Shown one piece after another: positions 24,491 through 34,046 of a DNA stretch of 64,000 bases. The notes beneath the pieces were generated by a model. The model was not told the DNA's origin. It searched no databases and was given only the letters and a program-made list of their open reading frames with translations. How positions within the stretch are numbered: the stretch's first letter is position 1; the number at the start of each line of letters is the position of its first letter. The stretch comes from Duganella sp. CF402 (GTDB lineage Bacteria > Pseudomonadota > Gammaproteobacteria > Burkholderiales > Burkholderiaceae_D), in NCBI RefSeq assembly GCF_900109645.1, contig NZ_FOBG01000001.1, forward strand, positions 3,144,262-3,208,261, given 5' to 3'. Made by a program: the position numbers and the translations under genes.

Positions 24491-26996
24491 TGGTCACTGC
24501 CGGGCTGCCGGCGGTAACGGTCGCGGTGGTGGTGCGGGCGATGACGGTGGCTGGAGCAGCAGTGCCGACCAGTTTGTTCACCTGCTTGAACTGCGCCGTC
24601 AGTTTTCCCGCTGTCAGCGTCACCAGCGTGTAACCCTGAGCATCGGTGTTCAAGTGCTTGAGCCACGGGTTGTTGCCCAGCGCGGACAGTTGCTGCGCCA
24701 GTGCCAGCAGGCTGATGTTGAAATCGCTGTTGGCTTGCAGGCCGGCCAGCACTGCCGTTACCGTCGCCTCCAGCTGCGCTTCCGGTACACCTTTGGCCGC
24801 AAGGCCGCTACGCAGCTGCACCCGGGTCTGCTCCAGCAACGATGCCAGCGTCGGCGCGGTCTTGCCCATCGTGTAGTCCAGCAGGTTGAAGCTCAGGTTG
24901 ATCGTGCCCAGGCCCGTCACCGGCACCGCCAGGGGATAGGACACCAGCGTGCCGATATCACCCAGCGTCGATGCCGCATCGCGCAGATAGCTGAAGAACG
25001 AGTCCGAGCTGATGCCGGCCGATACAAGGTCCACCATCACCGGCGTGCCGCCGCCGGCCGCATCGAAATCATCATTCACCGTGCCGGCGAAGAAGGAGTG
25101 AATATCGCCCGTCAGCGCTACCACGTTGCCGATGTTGTTGGTCTTCAGGTGCGCCATCAGCGTTTTGCGCTCGGTGTTGTAGCCGTCCCACTGGTCGCAG
25201 TTGAGCAGGAAGCGCGTGAAGAACGCTGCCAGCGCCTCCTTCTTGCCTGACGCCGCCACGAAGGCCGAATTGGCCTCGTTGGCCTGGACTTCCGGCTTGA
25301 TGTAGCCAAAGGCGATAGTCTGCGCCGCCGCTGCCGCCAGTTGCGCAGGGGTGGCAGGTACGATGCCGCTGCCGGCGATGATGGTCTTGCCGTAGGTCGC
25401 CACCGCGATCGACGCTTGTGCTGCCGTCAGGCCGGCTTTCACGCCAGCTGCAGCCTGCGCGTCTGCCGCGCCGCCTGCCGCAGTCGCCGCAATGGCGCCC
25501 GCGCCGGCTTGCGCGACAGTGCCCGATGCGCCAGCCGTCACCGCCGCCACGATCGCGCCGGCGACGGCGAAGTTGCCGCCCGCCGCCGACGCCGTGCTGG
25601 CCACCGAGGTCGCCAGCGTGGGGACGGCGCTCAATGCCAGCAAGGTCGCCACCGCGTCCGTGCCGTTGAGGCCCATGCGCAGCAGGGACACTTCATTACC
25701 CCACAATTTCCAGGTCGCGGTGGCGGACTTCATCTTGTCCATCCACCACTGGCGCTGGGTGTTGCCAAGGATGGTGGCGGTGGTCAGCGGATCGAGGCCG
25801 ATGGTTTTGGCGCCGGCCATCTTCTGCGCTTCCACGCTGTCGAACAAGTCCTGCGGCACCAGGTAGCGCGAGCCGATGCGGCCCAGCGGTTTGCCAGTGG
25901 CCGGGTTCACCGACGATTCCGGAATGATGTGGTCCGCGCGGTACAGACGTTCGTCGGTCATCACCAGCTGCATCAGCTTACCGAACTGGAAGTCGCGGTA
26001 GATCTTGATGTTCTGGAAGCCGGTGGCGGCCGAGTCCAGCGCCACGTCGGCCGCCATGAACTCAAACCAGGCCTGGTTGGCGTTGCGGCGGCGCGGGGTC
26101 TGGTGCAGGTCCGAGCCGTCGACGTTGAAGGAGCCGTCGTAGGTTTGCGCATCCTGCCACGCATCGTCCGAGAACTCGTGATCGTCCCAGATGGCAATGA
26201 AGGCGAAGCGCTCGTGCAGCGCCTGCAGGCGCGTATCGGTGCGGTATTTCTTGTACAGGTAGCGGTAATCGGCCAGCGTGCTGGCGTACTTGGCGCCCGA
26301 GGTGCCGTTCTTGTAGACGCCGTCCGGCAGCACCAGCGCGTCGTGGCGGCTTTCCACCGCGCCCAGTTGGAAATCCTCGCCTACGGTCTCGTAGATGTAG
26401 TCGCCCAGGTGAACGATGAAGTCGAGGTTCTCGGCGGCGATGGCGCTCATCGCACCCCAATGGTTGACGCTCCAGTCCTGGCACGTCATGTAGACGAACT
26501 GCAGTTGCGAGACGTCGGCATCGGCCGCCGGCGCAGTCTTGAAGCGGCCGACATTGGAGCGGTTGTCGCCGGCAATGAACTGGTAGTAGTACGTGGTCGC
26601 CGCCGACAGGCCGGTCAGCTTGTGGCGCACGGTGTTGTCGTACAGCGCTTGCAGCGGCAGCGAGACGTCGGCCACGGTGGTCCCGCTCAGCGCCGCGTTG
26701 CTGCCGAGCGCCTTGCTGTTGTCGGCCGAGGTGACCACCAACCGGATCGAGGCATCGGCGCCGCCCGCCACCACCGCCACGTTGTCGGCCGATGCCGGCA
26801 CGGCGCGCGTCCACAGCAGGATGCTGTCGGCGCGCGGGTCGCCCGAGGCCACGCTTTGCGGGAATTTCCACGCGCCGCTGGCCGCCGGCAGTTCGCTGCC
26901 CGCGCCGCCGCTGCCGCCACACGCGCTCAAGCCGGCGCCCGAGGCCACCGATACCGTGATAAAGCTGCCGAATTTCAGAAACTGCCGTCGATCCAT
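24483..26996 (-). CDS. PhoD-like alkaline phosphatase/phosphodiesterase with Ala-rich insert
   Basis: 837 residues. A Tat-type leader (MDRRQFLKFG) ends in a lipobox-like LSAC (C26), so it is probably a Tat-exported lipoprotein. An Fn3-like N domain (about 40-155) precedes the metallophosphatase domain: TCQDWSVNHWG, HLGDYIYE, AIWDDHEFSDDAW, and VALTGDIHSFFAG near the end. These carry the Fe/Ca ligands expected of PhoD enzymes, which release phosphate from phosphodiesters and monoesters in the periplasm. Residues about 443-590 form an alanine/glycine-rich, repeat-like insert in place of a short loop. Typical PhoD proteins are 450-600 residues, so the insert explains the size. The gene is convergent with the antitoxin gene. 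Confidence 0.88.
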   Translation of the reverse strand: MDRRQFLKFGSFITVSVASGAGLSACGGSGGAGSELPAASGAWKFPQSVASGDPRADSILLWTRAVPASADNVAVVAGGADASIRLVVTSADNSKALGSNAALSGTTVADVSLPLQALYDNTVRHKLTGLSAATTYYYQFIAGDNRSNVGRFKTAPAADADVSQLQFVYMTCQDWSVNHWGAMSAIAAENLDFIVHLGDYIYETVGEDFQLGAVESRHDALVLPDGVYKNGTSGAKYASTLADYRYLYKKYRTDTRLQALHERFAFIAIWDDHEFSDDAWQDAQTYDGSFNVDGSDLHQTPRRRNANQAWFEFMAADVALDSAATGFQNIKIYRDFQFGKLMQLVMTDERLYRADHIIPESSVNPATGKPLGRIGSRYLVPQDLFDSVEAQKMAGAKTIGLDPLTTATILGNTQRQWWMDKMKSATATWKLWGNEVSLLRMGLNGTDAVATLLALSAVPTLATSVASTASAAGGNFAVAGAIVAAVTAGASGTVAQAGAGAIAATAAGGAADAQAAAGVKAGLTAAQASIAVATYGKTIIAGSGIVPATPAQLAAAAAQTIAFGYIKPEVQANEANSAFVAASGKKEALAAFFTRFLLNCDQWDGYNTERKTLMAHLKTNNIGNVVALTGDIHSFFAGTVNDDFDAAGGGTPVMVDLVSAGISSDSFFSYLRDAASTLGDIGTLVSYPLAVPVTGLGTINLSFNLLDYTMGKTAPTLASLLEQTRVQLRSGLAAKGVPEAQLEATVTAVLAGLQANSDFNISLLALAQQLSALGNNPWLKHLNTDAQGYTLVTLTAGKLTAQFKQVNKLVGTAAPATVIARTTTATVTAGSPAVTIS

Positions 26997-27185
26997 GTCC
27001 GCTCCCGCTGCAATAATGTCAAAAAAGTAAACACTAGCAGCAGGATATGACAGCCGCCCTACAAAAAGTGGAGCGTGCCCTCTAGCGTGGGCGCAGGGCG
27101 GGGCCGACGGTTTTTGACTAGCCTCTTATGCTAGAATACCGCCCTCACCGCACACCAATGACTCACCGCCGAAGGAAGACCGAAC

Positions 27186-27911
27186 ATGGCTGGACACAGC
27201 AAATGGGCCAACATTAAGCACAAAAAGGCAGCAACTGACGCGAAACGCGGCAAGATCTGGACCCGCCTCATCAAGGAAATCACTGTAGCAGCCCGCATGG
27301 GCGGCGGCGATATCGCGTCCAATCCACGCCTGCGCCTGGCTATCGACAAGGCGGCCGACGCCAATATGCCGAAGGATAACGTGCAGCGCGCGATCACGCG
27401 CGGCACCGGCGGCGAGGACGGCGCGTCGTACGAAGAGGTACGCTACGAAGGCTACGGGATCGGCGGCGCGGCCATCATCGTCGACTGCATGACCGACAAC
27501 CGCGTGCGTACCGTGGCTGAAGTGCGTAACGCCTTCAACAAAAACGGCGGCAATATGGGCAACGAAGGCTCGGTGGCCTTCATGTTCAAGCACTGCGGCC
27601 AGTTCCTGTTCGCACCAGGCACGAATGAAGACGCGCTGATGGAAGCCGCGCTGGAAGCCGGCGCCGAGGACGTGGTCACCGACGAAGAAGGCGGCATTGA
27701 AGTGCTGTGCGGCCCACACGATTTCGCCAACGTCAAAGACGCGCTGGAAGCCAAGGGTTTCAAGGCCGAAGTGGCCGAGATCATCATGAAGCCGGACGCG
27801 GTTACCGCAGTCACCGGCGACAACGCAATCAAGATGCAGAAACTGCTGGACGCGCTGGAAGCGCTGGACGATGTGCAGGAAGTGTATTCGAACGTTGAAA
27901 TCCAGGACTGA
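27186..27911 (+). CDS. yebC: YebC/TACO1-family protein
   Basis: 241 residues, full length. The N-terminus [20 protein letters not shown] followed by [11 protein letters not shown] is the family signature. Members act in translation (relief of ribosome stalling at certain motifs) or have been described as DNA-binding regulators; which applies here is not visible. It leads a tightly packed rightward run with purD 6 bases later. A -10-like TAGAAT at 27132-27137 is the only promoter element seen upstream. Confidence 0.96.
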   Translation: MAGHSKWANIKHKKAATDAKRGKIWTRLIKEITVAARMGGGDIASNPRLRLAIDKAADANMPKDNVQRAITRGTGGEDGASYEEVRYEGYGIGGAAIIVDCMTDNRVRTVAEVRNAFNKNGGNMGNEGSVAFMFKHCGQFLFAPGTNEDALMEAALEAGAEDVVTDEEGGIEVLCGPHDFANVKDALEAKGFKAEVAEIIMKPDAVTAVTGDNAIKMQKLLDALEALDDVQEVYSNVEIQD

Positions 27912-27917
27912 GGACTT

Positions 27918-29186
27918 ATGAAAATTTTGGTAGTCGGCTCCGGCGGCCGTGAACACGCGCTGGCATGGAAACTGGCGCAATCCGAGCGCATCCAGATGGT
28001 GTACGTGGCCCCCGGTAACGGCGGCACCGCACGCGACGCGCGCCTGGTCAACGTCAACATCACCGACCTGCACGAGCTGGCCAACTTCGTCGAGAGCGAA
28101 GGCATCAGTCTGACCGTGGTCGGCCCGGAAACCCCGCTGGCCGGCGGCATCGTCAACCTGTTCCGCGCGCGCGGCCTGAAAGTATTCGGCCCAACGAAAG
28201 AAGCGGCGCAGCTGGAGTCGTCGAAGGACTTCGCCAAGGCCTTCATGCAGCGCCACGGCATCCCGACCGCCAAATACCAGACTTTCTCGGACGTGGCGCA
28301 AGCCCACGCCTACATCGACGCCAACGGCGCACCGATCGTCATCAAGGCCGACGGCCTGGCCGCCGGCAAAGGCGTAGTGGTGGCGATGACGCTGGAAGAA
28401 GCGCATGCCGCAGTGGACCACATGCTGTCCGATAACGCCTTTGGCGACGCCGGCGCGCGCATCGTGATCGAAGAATTCCTGGCTGGCGAAGAAGCCAGCT
28501 TCATCGTCATGTGCGACGGCAAAAACGTCCTGCCGCTGGCTACCAGCCAGGATCACAAGCGCCTCAAGGACAACGACGAAGGCCCGAACACCGGCGGCAT
28601 GGGTGCCTACTCGCCTGCCCCGATCGTGACGCCGGCCATGCACGCCCGCGTGATGCGCGAGATCATCAACCCGACCATCGCCGGCATGGCGAAGGACGGT
28701 ATCGTCTTCACCGGCTTCCTGTACGCCGGCCTGATGATCGACGCCGCTGGCAATCCGCGCACGCTGGAATTCAACTGCCGCATGGGCGACCCTGAAACGC
28801 AACCGATCATGTCGCGCCTGAAGACCGACCTGGTGACCGTGATGGAACACGCCGTCAACGGCACGCTGGATCAAGTGGAACTGGAATGGGACCGCCGCAC
28901 CGCCGTAGGCGTGGTACTGGCCGCCGCCGGCTATCCGGACGCGCCGTTGAAAGGCGCCGTGATCGAAGGCATCCCGGCCGAAACGCCGGAATCGGTGACC
29001 TTCCACGCCGGCACCGCCGACGTCAACGGTCAGTTGCAAGTCACCGGCGGCCGCGTGCTGTGCGTGGTCGGTCTGGCCGACAGCATCAAGCTGGCGCAGA
29101 AAGCGGCTTACGAAGTGGTCGATCAGATCAGCTTCGAAGGCATGCAGTGCCGCCGCGATATCGGCTGGCGAGGCCTGAAACACTAA
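27918..29186 (+). CDS. purD: Phosphoribosylamine--glycine ligase
   Basis: 422 residues. It joins glycine to phosphoribosylamine with ATP, the second step of purine synthesis. The N-terminal Rossmann-like part ([20 protein letters not shown]), the ATP-grasp core ([27 protein letters not shown]) and the [22 protein letters not shown] block are all intact. It lies 6 bases after yebC and is followed immediately by hemF. The reading frame ends [11 protein letters not shown] as in relatives. Confidence 0.97.
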   Translation: MKILVVGSGGREHALAWKLAQSERIQMVYVAPGNGGTARDARLVNVNITDLHELANFVESEGISLTVVGPETPLAGGIVNLFRARGLKVFGPTKEAAQLESSKDFAKAFMQRHGIPTAKYQTFSDVAQAHAYIDANGAPIVIKADGLAAGKGVVVAMTLEEAHAAVDHMLSDNAFGDAGARIVIEEFLAGEEASFIVMCDGKNVLPLATSQDHKRLKDNDEGPNTGGMGAYSPAPIVTPAMHARVMREIINPTIAGMAKDGIVFTGFLYAGLMIDAAGNPRTLEFNCRMGDPETQPIMSRLKTDLVTVMEHAVNGTLDQVELEWDRRTAVGVVLAAAGYPDAPLKGAVIEGIPAETPESVTFHAGTADVNGQLQVTGGRVLCVVGLADSIKLAQKAAYEVVDQISFEGMQCRRDIGWRGLKH

Positions 29187-29187
29187 G

Positions 29188-30099
29188 ATGACCAATCCGA
29201 ATCCTGCGGCAGTCAAAGCCTGGCTGCTCGATCTGCAAACCCGCATCGTGCAAGCGTTGGAGGCCGTCGACGGCCAGTCCTTCCTGCGCGATGAGTGGCA
29301 GCGCGCCGAAGGCGGCGGCGGGATTTCGCGTCTGGTCGAAGAAGGCAATGTGATTGAACGCGGCGGGGTGAATTTCTCTCACGTGCTGGGCGCCAAACTG
29401 CCGCCATCGGCGTCGGCGCACCGCCCGGACATCGGCGGCAATCCGTGGGAAGCAATGGGTGTATCGCTGGTGATCCACCCGCGTAACCCATACGCCCCGA
29501 CGGTGCACATGAACGTGCGCTTCTTCAGCACCACCAACGCAGCCGGCGAGCCGGTATGGTGGTTCGGCGGCGGCATGGATCTGACGCCGTACTATGGCAA
29601 CAAAGAAGACGCGAAGCACTTCCACCAGACCTGCCGCAACGCCCTCGCCCCTTTCGGCGACGACCTGCACGGCAAGTTCAAACAGTGGTGCGACGAGTAC
29701 TTCTACCTGAAACACCGTCAGGAAGCGCGCGGCGTGGGCGGTATCTTCTTCGATGACCACAGCGCCGGCGGTTTCGAGCAAAGCTTCGCCATGACGCAAA
29801 GCGTGGGCGACGCCTTCCTCAAGGCTTACCTGCCAATCCTGGAAGCGCGCAAGGACACGCCGTACGGCGAGCGCGAACGCGATTTCCAGGCTTACCGGCG
29901 CGGCCGCTATGTCGAATTCAATCTGGTATTCGACCGTGGCACCCTGTTTGGCCTGCAATCGGGCGGCCGCACCGAAGCGATCCTGATGTCGATGCCGCCG
30001 ATCGTCAAATGGCGCTATCGCTGGGAGCCTGAAGCCGGATCGCCGGAAGCGGCGCTGTATTCCGACTTCCTGCCACACCGCGACTGGCTCGCCGCGTGA
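29188..30099 (+). CDS. hemF: Oxygen-dependent coproporphyrinogen-III oxidase
   Basis: 303 residues. It decarboxylates coproporphyrinogen III to protoporphyrinogen IX with O2 in haem synthesis, in the cytosol. The diagnostic [20 protein letters not shown]-like stretch (read here as [20 protein letters not shown]), [10 protein letters not shown], and the C-terminal [20 protein letters not shown] are complete. It starts 1 base after the purD stop, and the nadD start overlaps or closely follows its stop. Presence of hemF implies aerobic haem synthesis. Confidence 0.97.
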   Translation: MTNPNPAAVKAWLLDLQTRIVQALEAVDGQSFLRDEWQRAEGGGGISRLVEEGNVIERGGVNFSHVLGAKLPPSASAHRPDIGGNPWEAMGVSLVIHPRNPYAPTVHMNVRFFSTTNAAGEPVWWFGGGMDLTPYYGNKEDAKHFHQTCRNALAPFGDDLHGKFKQWCDEYFYLKHRQEARGVGGIFFDDHSAGGFEQSFAMTQSVGDAFLKAYLPILEARKDTPYGERERDFQAYRRGRYVEFNLVFDRGTLFGLQSGGRTEAILMSMPPIVKWRYRWEPEAGSPEAALYSDFLPHRDWLAA

Positions 30100-30101
30100 C
30101 G

Positions 30102-30761
30102 ATGGCCTACCGCATCGCACTGCTGGGAGGCAGCTACGATCCGGTGCACCTAGGTCACGTCGCGCTGGGCGAGTACTTCGCCAATCTGCTGCAAGTTGAC
30201 CAGTTGCGCGTGATCCCGACCGGACTGCCGTGGCAAAAATCCACGCTGAAAGCCTCGTCGCAGCAGCGCGCCGACATGGTGGCGCTGGCCTTTGCCGGCC
30301 AGCCGTTCAGCGTGGCGGTCGACATGCAGGAGATCGCGCGCGGCGCCCAGGGGCTGCCGACTTACACTATCGATACGCTGCGCAATGTGCGCGACGAATT
30401 GGGGCCGCAGGCCTCGGTGGCCTTTTTAATGGGCGCCGACCAGCTGCAGCGGCTCGACACCTGGCACGAATGGCAGTCGCTGTTCGACTACGCCCATATC
30501 TGCGTAGCGGCTCGGCCAGGGTATGACATCGCCACCGCCGGCCTGCCGCCGGCCGTGGCACAGGCGTTTTCCAGCCGTTTGGGAACGCCGGAACAAATCC
30601 GTAGCACGCCGCATGGTCTGACGTATCTGGCACAGGACTTCGCGGTGGATATCTCCGCAACCCGGATACGTGCGGCATTACAACGGGGGGAAGTGGCAAA
30701 CTCGCTTATCCCGCCGCTAGTGCTAGACTATATTGAACAACACAATCTATACAAAAGCTAA
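30102..30761 (+). CDS. nadD: Nicotinate-nucleotide adenylyltransferase
   Basis: 219 residues from ATG 30102. A GTG at 30096, overlapping the hemF stop, would add two residues. It transfers AMP to nicotinate mononucleotide for NAD synthesis. The nucleotidyltransferase motif LLGGSYDPVHLGHVALGEYF and the C-terminal ISATRIRAAL are present. It is translationally packed with hemF and abuts rsfS, an order (nadD-rsfS-rlmH) conserved widely in bacteria. Confidence 0.95.
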   Translation: MAYRIALLGGSYDPVHLGHVALGEYFANLLQVDQLRVIPTGLPWQKSTLKASSQQRADMVALAFAGQPFSVAVDMQEIARGAQGLPTYTIDTLRNVRDELGPQASVAFLMGADQLQRLDTWHEWQSLFDYAHICVAARPGYDIATAGLPPAVAQAFSSRLGTPEQIRSTPHGLTYLAQDFAVDISATRIRAALQRGEVANSLIPPLVLDYIEQHNLYKS

Positions 30762-31448
30762 ATGGACATCAAAAAACTGCAAACCCTGGTCGTTGACGCC
30801 CTCGAAGACGTTAAGGCCCAAGATATCGTCCTGTTCGACACGACTCACCTGACCAGCCTGTTCGACCGCATCGCCATCGCCTCCGGTACCTCCAACCGCC
30901 AGACCAAGGCGTTGGCGGCTTCGGTGCGCGACAAGATCAAAGCCGCCGGCGGCGAAGTCTATGGCATGGAAGGCGAGGACACCGGTGAATGGGTGCTGGT
31001 CGACCTGGGTGACATCATCGTCCACATCATGCAAGCACCGATCCGCGCCTACTACCGCCTGGAAGAAATCTGGGGCGACAAGCCGGTGAAACTGGGCGCC
31101 GCCAAGCGCAAAGGCACCAAGGAAGCTGAAGAGGCCGAGCCGAAGAAGATCAGCAGCCACTTGGCCGCCGGTAAAAAGGCCGTCGCCGCTACCCCGGTGG
31201 TCGAGAAAAAAGCCGCCGTGCGCAAGCCAGCCGCCGCCAAGACCACCGCCACCAGCGCGACCAAAAAAACCGCCGCCAAGCCAGCCGCCGTCCCAGCCGG
31301 CAAGAAGATCAAGGTCGGCGCACCGAAGGCTACCGTCGCTGCTGTGAAAGCACTGAAAGCTACGGCCAAGCCACGTGCTGCCAAGCCGAAGGCGGAAGAA
31401 GCCCCGGCCAAGACCGTCATCAAGCGTATTAAAAAAGCTGCCGAGTAA
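30762..31448 (+). CDS. rsfS: Ribosomal silencing factor RsfS with H1-like basic C-terminal tail
   Basis: 228 residues, about twice the family's usual 105-120. Residues 1-112 are a normal RsfS domain (IVLFDTTHLTSLFDRIAIAS, SNRQTKALAASV, EGEDTGEWVLVDLGDIIVHI, YRLEEIWGD), which binds ribosomal protein uL14 and blocks subunit joining when nutrients are scarce. Residues about 113-228 are Lys/Ala/Pro-rich, low-complexity and strongly basic (for example KKTAAKPAAVPAGKK), resembling histone H1-like bacterial tails. The ATG directly follows the nadD stop. The tail may contact rRNA or DNA; that is inference. Confidence 0.94.
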   Translation: MDIKKLQTLVVDALEDVKAQDIVLFDTTHLTSLFDRIAIASGTSNRQTKALAASVRDKIKAAGGEVYGMEGEDTGEWVLVDLGDIIVHIMQAPIRAYYRLEEIWGDKPVKLGAAKRKGTKEAEEAEPKKISSHLAAGKKAVAATPVVEKKAAVRKPAAAKTTATSATKKTAAKPAAVPAGKKIKVGAPKATVAAVKALKATAKPRAAKPKAEEAPAKTVIKRIKKAAE

Positions 31449-31457
31449 GGCGGCGCT

Positions 31458-31928
31458 ATGCAGCTGATTATCGCTGCGGTCGGCCACAAAATGCCGGCCT
31501 GGATCGAAACCGGCTACGCCGAGTATGTGAAGCGCATGCCGCCGGAACTGAAGATCGTGCTGAAGGAAATCAAGCCGGTCGAACGTTCGGGCAGCAAGAC
31601 CGCCGCCACCGCGATGGCGCTCGAACGCGAGCGCATCGAGGCGGCGCTGCCGAAGTCGGTGCGCATCATCGCCCTCGACGAACGCGGCAAGGACCTCACT
31701 TCCGTGGGCTTGTCGCAACAGCTGGAGGCGTGGCAGCAGGACGGCCGCGACACGGCTTTCCTGATCGGCGGCGCCGACGGCCTCGATCCAGCGTTGAAGG
31801 CGCGTGCCGAAGGGCTGATCAGGATTTCCAGTATGACCCTGCCGCATGGTATGGTGCGGGTGATGCTGGCCGAGCAGTTGTACCGTGCCTGGACCATTAC
31901 GCAGAACCACCCTTATCACCGCGTCTAA
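31458..31928 (+). CDS. rlmH: 23S rRNA (pseudouridine1915-N3)-methyltransferase
   Basis: 156 residues. This SPOUT-class methyltransferase modifies helix 69 of 23S rRNA in assembled 70S ribosomes. The N-terminus [23 protein letters not shown], the knot motif [10 protein letters not shown] and the C-terminal [23 protein letters not shown] are all typical. It lies 9 bases after rsfS. Full length with no anomalies. Confidence 0.97.
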   Translation: MQLIIAAVGHKMPAWIETGYAEYVKRMPPELKIVLKEIKPVERSGSKTAATAMALERERIEAALPKSVRIIALDERGKDLTSVGLSQQLEAWQQDGRDTAFLIGGADGLDPALKARAEGLIRISSMTLPHGMVRVMLAEQLYRAWTITQNHPYHRV

Positions 31929-31938
31929 CAACAACCAT

Positions 31939-32559
31939 ATGAAACCGGTCGACAAGAAGATTTACCTAGCTTCCAAAAGCCCGCGCCGGCGCGAACTGCT
32001 GCGCCAGGTCGGGATCGATTTTGAATTGCTGCTGCTGCGCAGCGACGGCCCGCGCGGCCCGGACGTGACCGAGGAGGTCACCCCCGGCGAAGCGCCGATG
32101 GATTACGTGGCCCGCGTCTCGCTGGAAAAAGCCAAGTTCGCCGCCAACCTGGTGGTCCAGCGCCGCATGGCGCCGCGCGCCGTGCTGTCGGCCGACACCA
32201 CCGTCACCATCGACGGCGCCATTCTCGGCAAACCCGCCAATCCGGCCGAAGCCACAGCCATGCTGCAGCAGCTGTCGGGCCGTACCCATCAGGTGCTGAC
32301 CTCGATCGCGGTGGCCTCGCCCGACTTCACCGGCCAGATCACCCAGGTATCGGACGTGCGCTTCGGCGTGCTGTCGCCGGCTGCCATCGCGGCCTACTGC
32401 GCCACCTCCGAGCCTTACGACAAGGCCGGCGCCTATGGCATCCAGGGGCCGGCGGCGGTGTTCATCGAACACATCACCGGCAGCCATTCCGGCATCATGG
32501 GCCTGCCCATCTACGAAACCGTGCAACTGCTGCGCCAAGCCGGTTTGCCGCTGCCGTAA
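31939..32559 (+). CDS. maf: Maf-family nucleoside triphosphate pyrophosphatase (dTTP/UTP type)
   Basis: 206 residues. The protein hydrolyses non-canonical or excess nucleoside triphosphates. The Maf motif IYLASKSPRRRELLRQVGI, the ADTTV loop and the YDKAGAYGIQG block (YhdE-like) are present. ATG 31939 is chosen because the strand IYLASKSPRR follows after seven residues; an upstream frame overlapping rlmH reads as noise. It is followed by rng, another conserved pairing (maf-rng). Confidence 0.94.
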   Translation: MKPVDKKIYLASKSPRRRELLRQVGIDFELLLLRSDGPRGPDVTEEVTPGEAPMDYVARVSLEKAKFAANLVVQRRMAPRAVLSADTTVTIDGAILGKPANPAEATAMLQQLSGRTHQVLTSIAVASPDFTGQITQVSDVRFGVLSPAAIAAYCATSEPYDKAGAYGIQGPAAVFIEHITGSHSGIMGLPIYETVQLLRQAGLPLP

Positions 32560-32579
32560 TGCCCGTGTATGATCGGGCC

Positions 32580-34046
32580 ATGAACGAAGATATCCTGATC
32601 AACATCACACCACAAGAGACTCGGGTCGCCCTCATCGTGCAGGGCGCCGTGCAGGAACTCCACATCGAACGCACCCTCACGCGCGGACTGGCCGGCAACG
32701 TTTATTCCGGCAAGGTGGTGCGCGTGCTGCCCGGCATGCAGTCGGCCTTCATCGACATCGGACTGGAACGCGCGGCCTTCCTGCACGTGGCCGACATCTG
32801 GGAAGCGCGTCCGCACGACGGCGGCAACAACGCCGCGCCGACGCCGATCGAGAAGATCCTGTTCGACGGCCAGGTGCTGACGGTGCAAGTGATCAAGGAT
32901 CCGATCGGCACCAAGGGCGCGCGCCTGTCGACCCAGATTTCGATCGCGGGGCGCATGCTGGTCTACCTGCCGCAGGACGGGCACATCGGCATCTCGCAGA
33001 AAATTGAAAAGGAAGCCGACCGCGAAGCGCTGCGGGCGCGCCTGCAAAGCCTGCTGCCGGCGGACGAAAAAGGCGGCTACATCGTGCGCACGCAGGCGGA
33101 AGACGCGTCGGACGCCGACATCGCGGCCGACGTGGAATACCTGCGCAAGACCTGGGCCGCGATCACCCACGGCGCGCGCACCAAGCCGGCCACCACCCTG
33201 CTGCACCAGGACTTGAGCCTGGCCCAGCGCGTGCTGCGCGACTTCGTGCATGACGAGACGGCCACCATCCAGGTCGACTCGCGCGAGAATTATGTGAACC
33301 TGCAGGAGTTCGGCAAGGCTTATACACCGGGCGTGCTGCCACGGCTGAATCACTACACCGGTGAGCGTCCGCTGTTCGATTTGTACGGCGTCGAGGAAGA
33401 AATCCTGCGCGCGCTGGGGCGGCGCGTCGACCTGAAGTCGGGCGGCTACCTGATCGTCGACCAGACCGAGGCCATGACCACCATCGACGTCAACACCGGC
33501 GGCTTTGTCGGCGGGCGCAATTTTGCCGACACGATTTTCAAGACCAACCTGGAAGCGGCGCATGCGATCGCGCGCCAGCTGCGGCTGCGCAACCTGGGCG
33601 GCATCATCATCCTCGACTTCATCGACATGGAAAACACCGAGCATCGCAACGCGGTGTTGAGCGAGTTGAAGAAAGCCTTGTCGCGCGACCGCACCAAAGT
33701 GTCGGTCAGCGGCTTCTCGGCGCTGGGGCTGGTGGAGATGACGCGCAAGCGCACGCGCGAATCGCTGGCGCACATTTTGTGCGAGCCGTGCCCGGCCTGC
33801 AACGGCCGTGGGCAGGTGAAAACTTCACGCACCATCTGCTACGAAATCCTGCGCGAGCTGCTGCGCGAAGCCAAGCAGTTCAACCCGCGCGAATTCCGCA
33901 TTTTGGCATCGCAGGAAGTGGTCGACCTGTTCCTCGAAGAAGAGTCCCAGCACCTTGCCATGCTGGGCGATTTCATCGGCAAAAAAATCTCGCTGCAAGT
34001 CGAGAACAGCTACCACCAGGAACAGTACGACGTTATCCTAATGTGA
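32580..34046 (+). CDS. rng: Ribonuclease G
   Basis: 488 residues. This endoribonuclease of the RNase E/G family processes 16S rRNA 5' ends and decays mRNAs. The N-terminal S1 domain is interrupted in the usual way (GNVYSGKVVRVLPGMQSAFIDIG), the catalytic Mg site is TTIDVNTGGFVG, and the zinc-link CEPCPACNGRG is intact. It lacks the long C-terminal degradosome scaffold of RNase E, so it is Rng. The start MNEDILINITPQETRVAL (ATG 32580) matches the family. Its end overlaps the convergent methyltransferase gene by 9 bases. Confidence 0.96.
   Translation: MNEDILINITPQETRVALIVQGAVQELHIERTLTRGLAGNVYSGKVVRVLPGMQSAFIDIGLERAAFLHVADIWEARPHDGGNNAAPTPIEKILFDGQVLTVQVIKDPIGTKGARLSTQISIAGRMLVYLPQDGHIGISQKIEKEADREALRARLQSLLPADEKGGYIVRTQAEDASDADIAADVEYLRKTWAAITHGARTKPATTLLHQDLSLAQRVLRDFVHDETATIQVDSRENYVNLQEFGKAYTPGVLPRLNHYTGERPLFDLYGVEEEILRALGRRVDLKSGGYLIVDQTEAMTTIDVNTGGFVGGRNFADTIFKTNLEAAHAIARQLRLRNLGGIIILDFIDMENTEHRNAVLSELKKALSRDRTKVSVSGFSALGLVEMTRKRTRESLAHILCEPCPACNGRGQVKTSRTICYEILRELLREAKQFNPREFRILASQEVVDLFLEEESQHLAMLGDFIGKKISLQVENSYHQEQYDVILM

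Noticed and set aside
27126-29348. Long open frame (740 codons) on the minus strand across yebC-purD
   Set aside because: Opposite strand of two housekeeping genes; valine/histidine-rich composition of a shadow frame and no recognisable motif.
30096-30101. GTG start for nadD overlapping the hemF stop
   Set aside because: Possible, but ATG 30102 gives the usual N-terminus directly before LLGGSYDP, so it was preferred.
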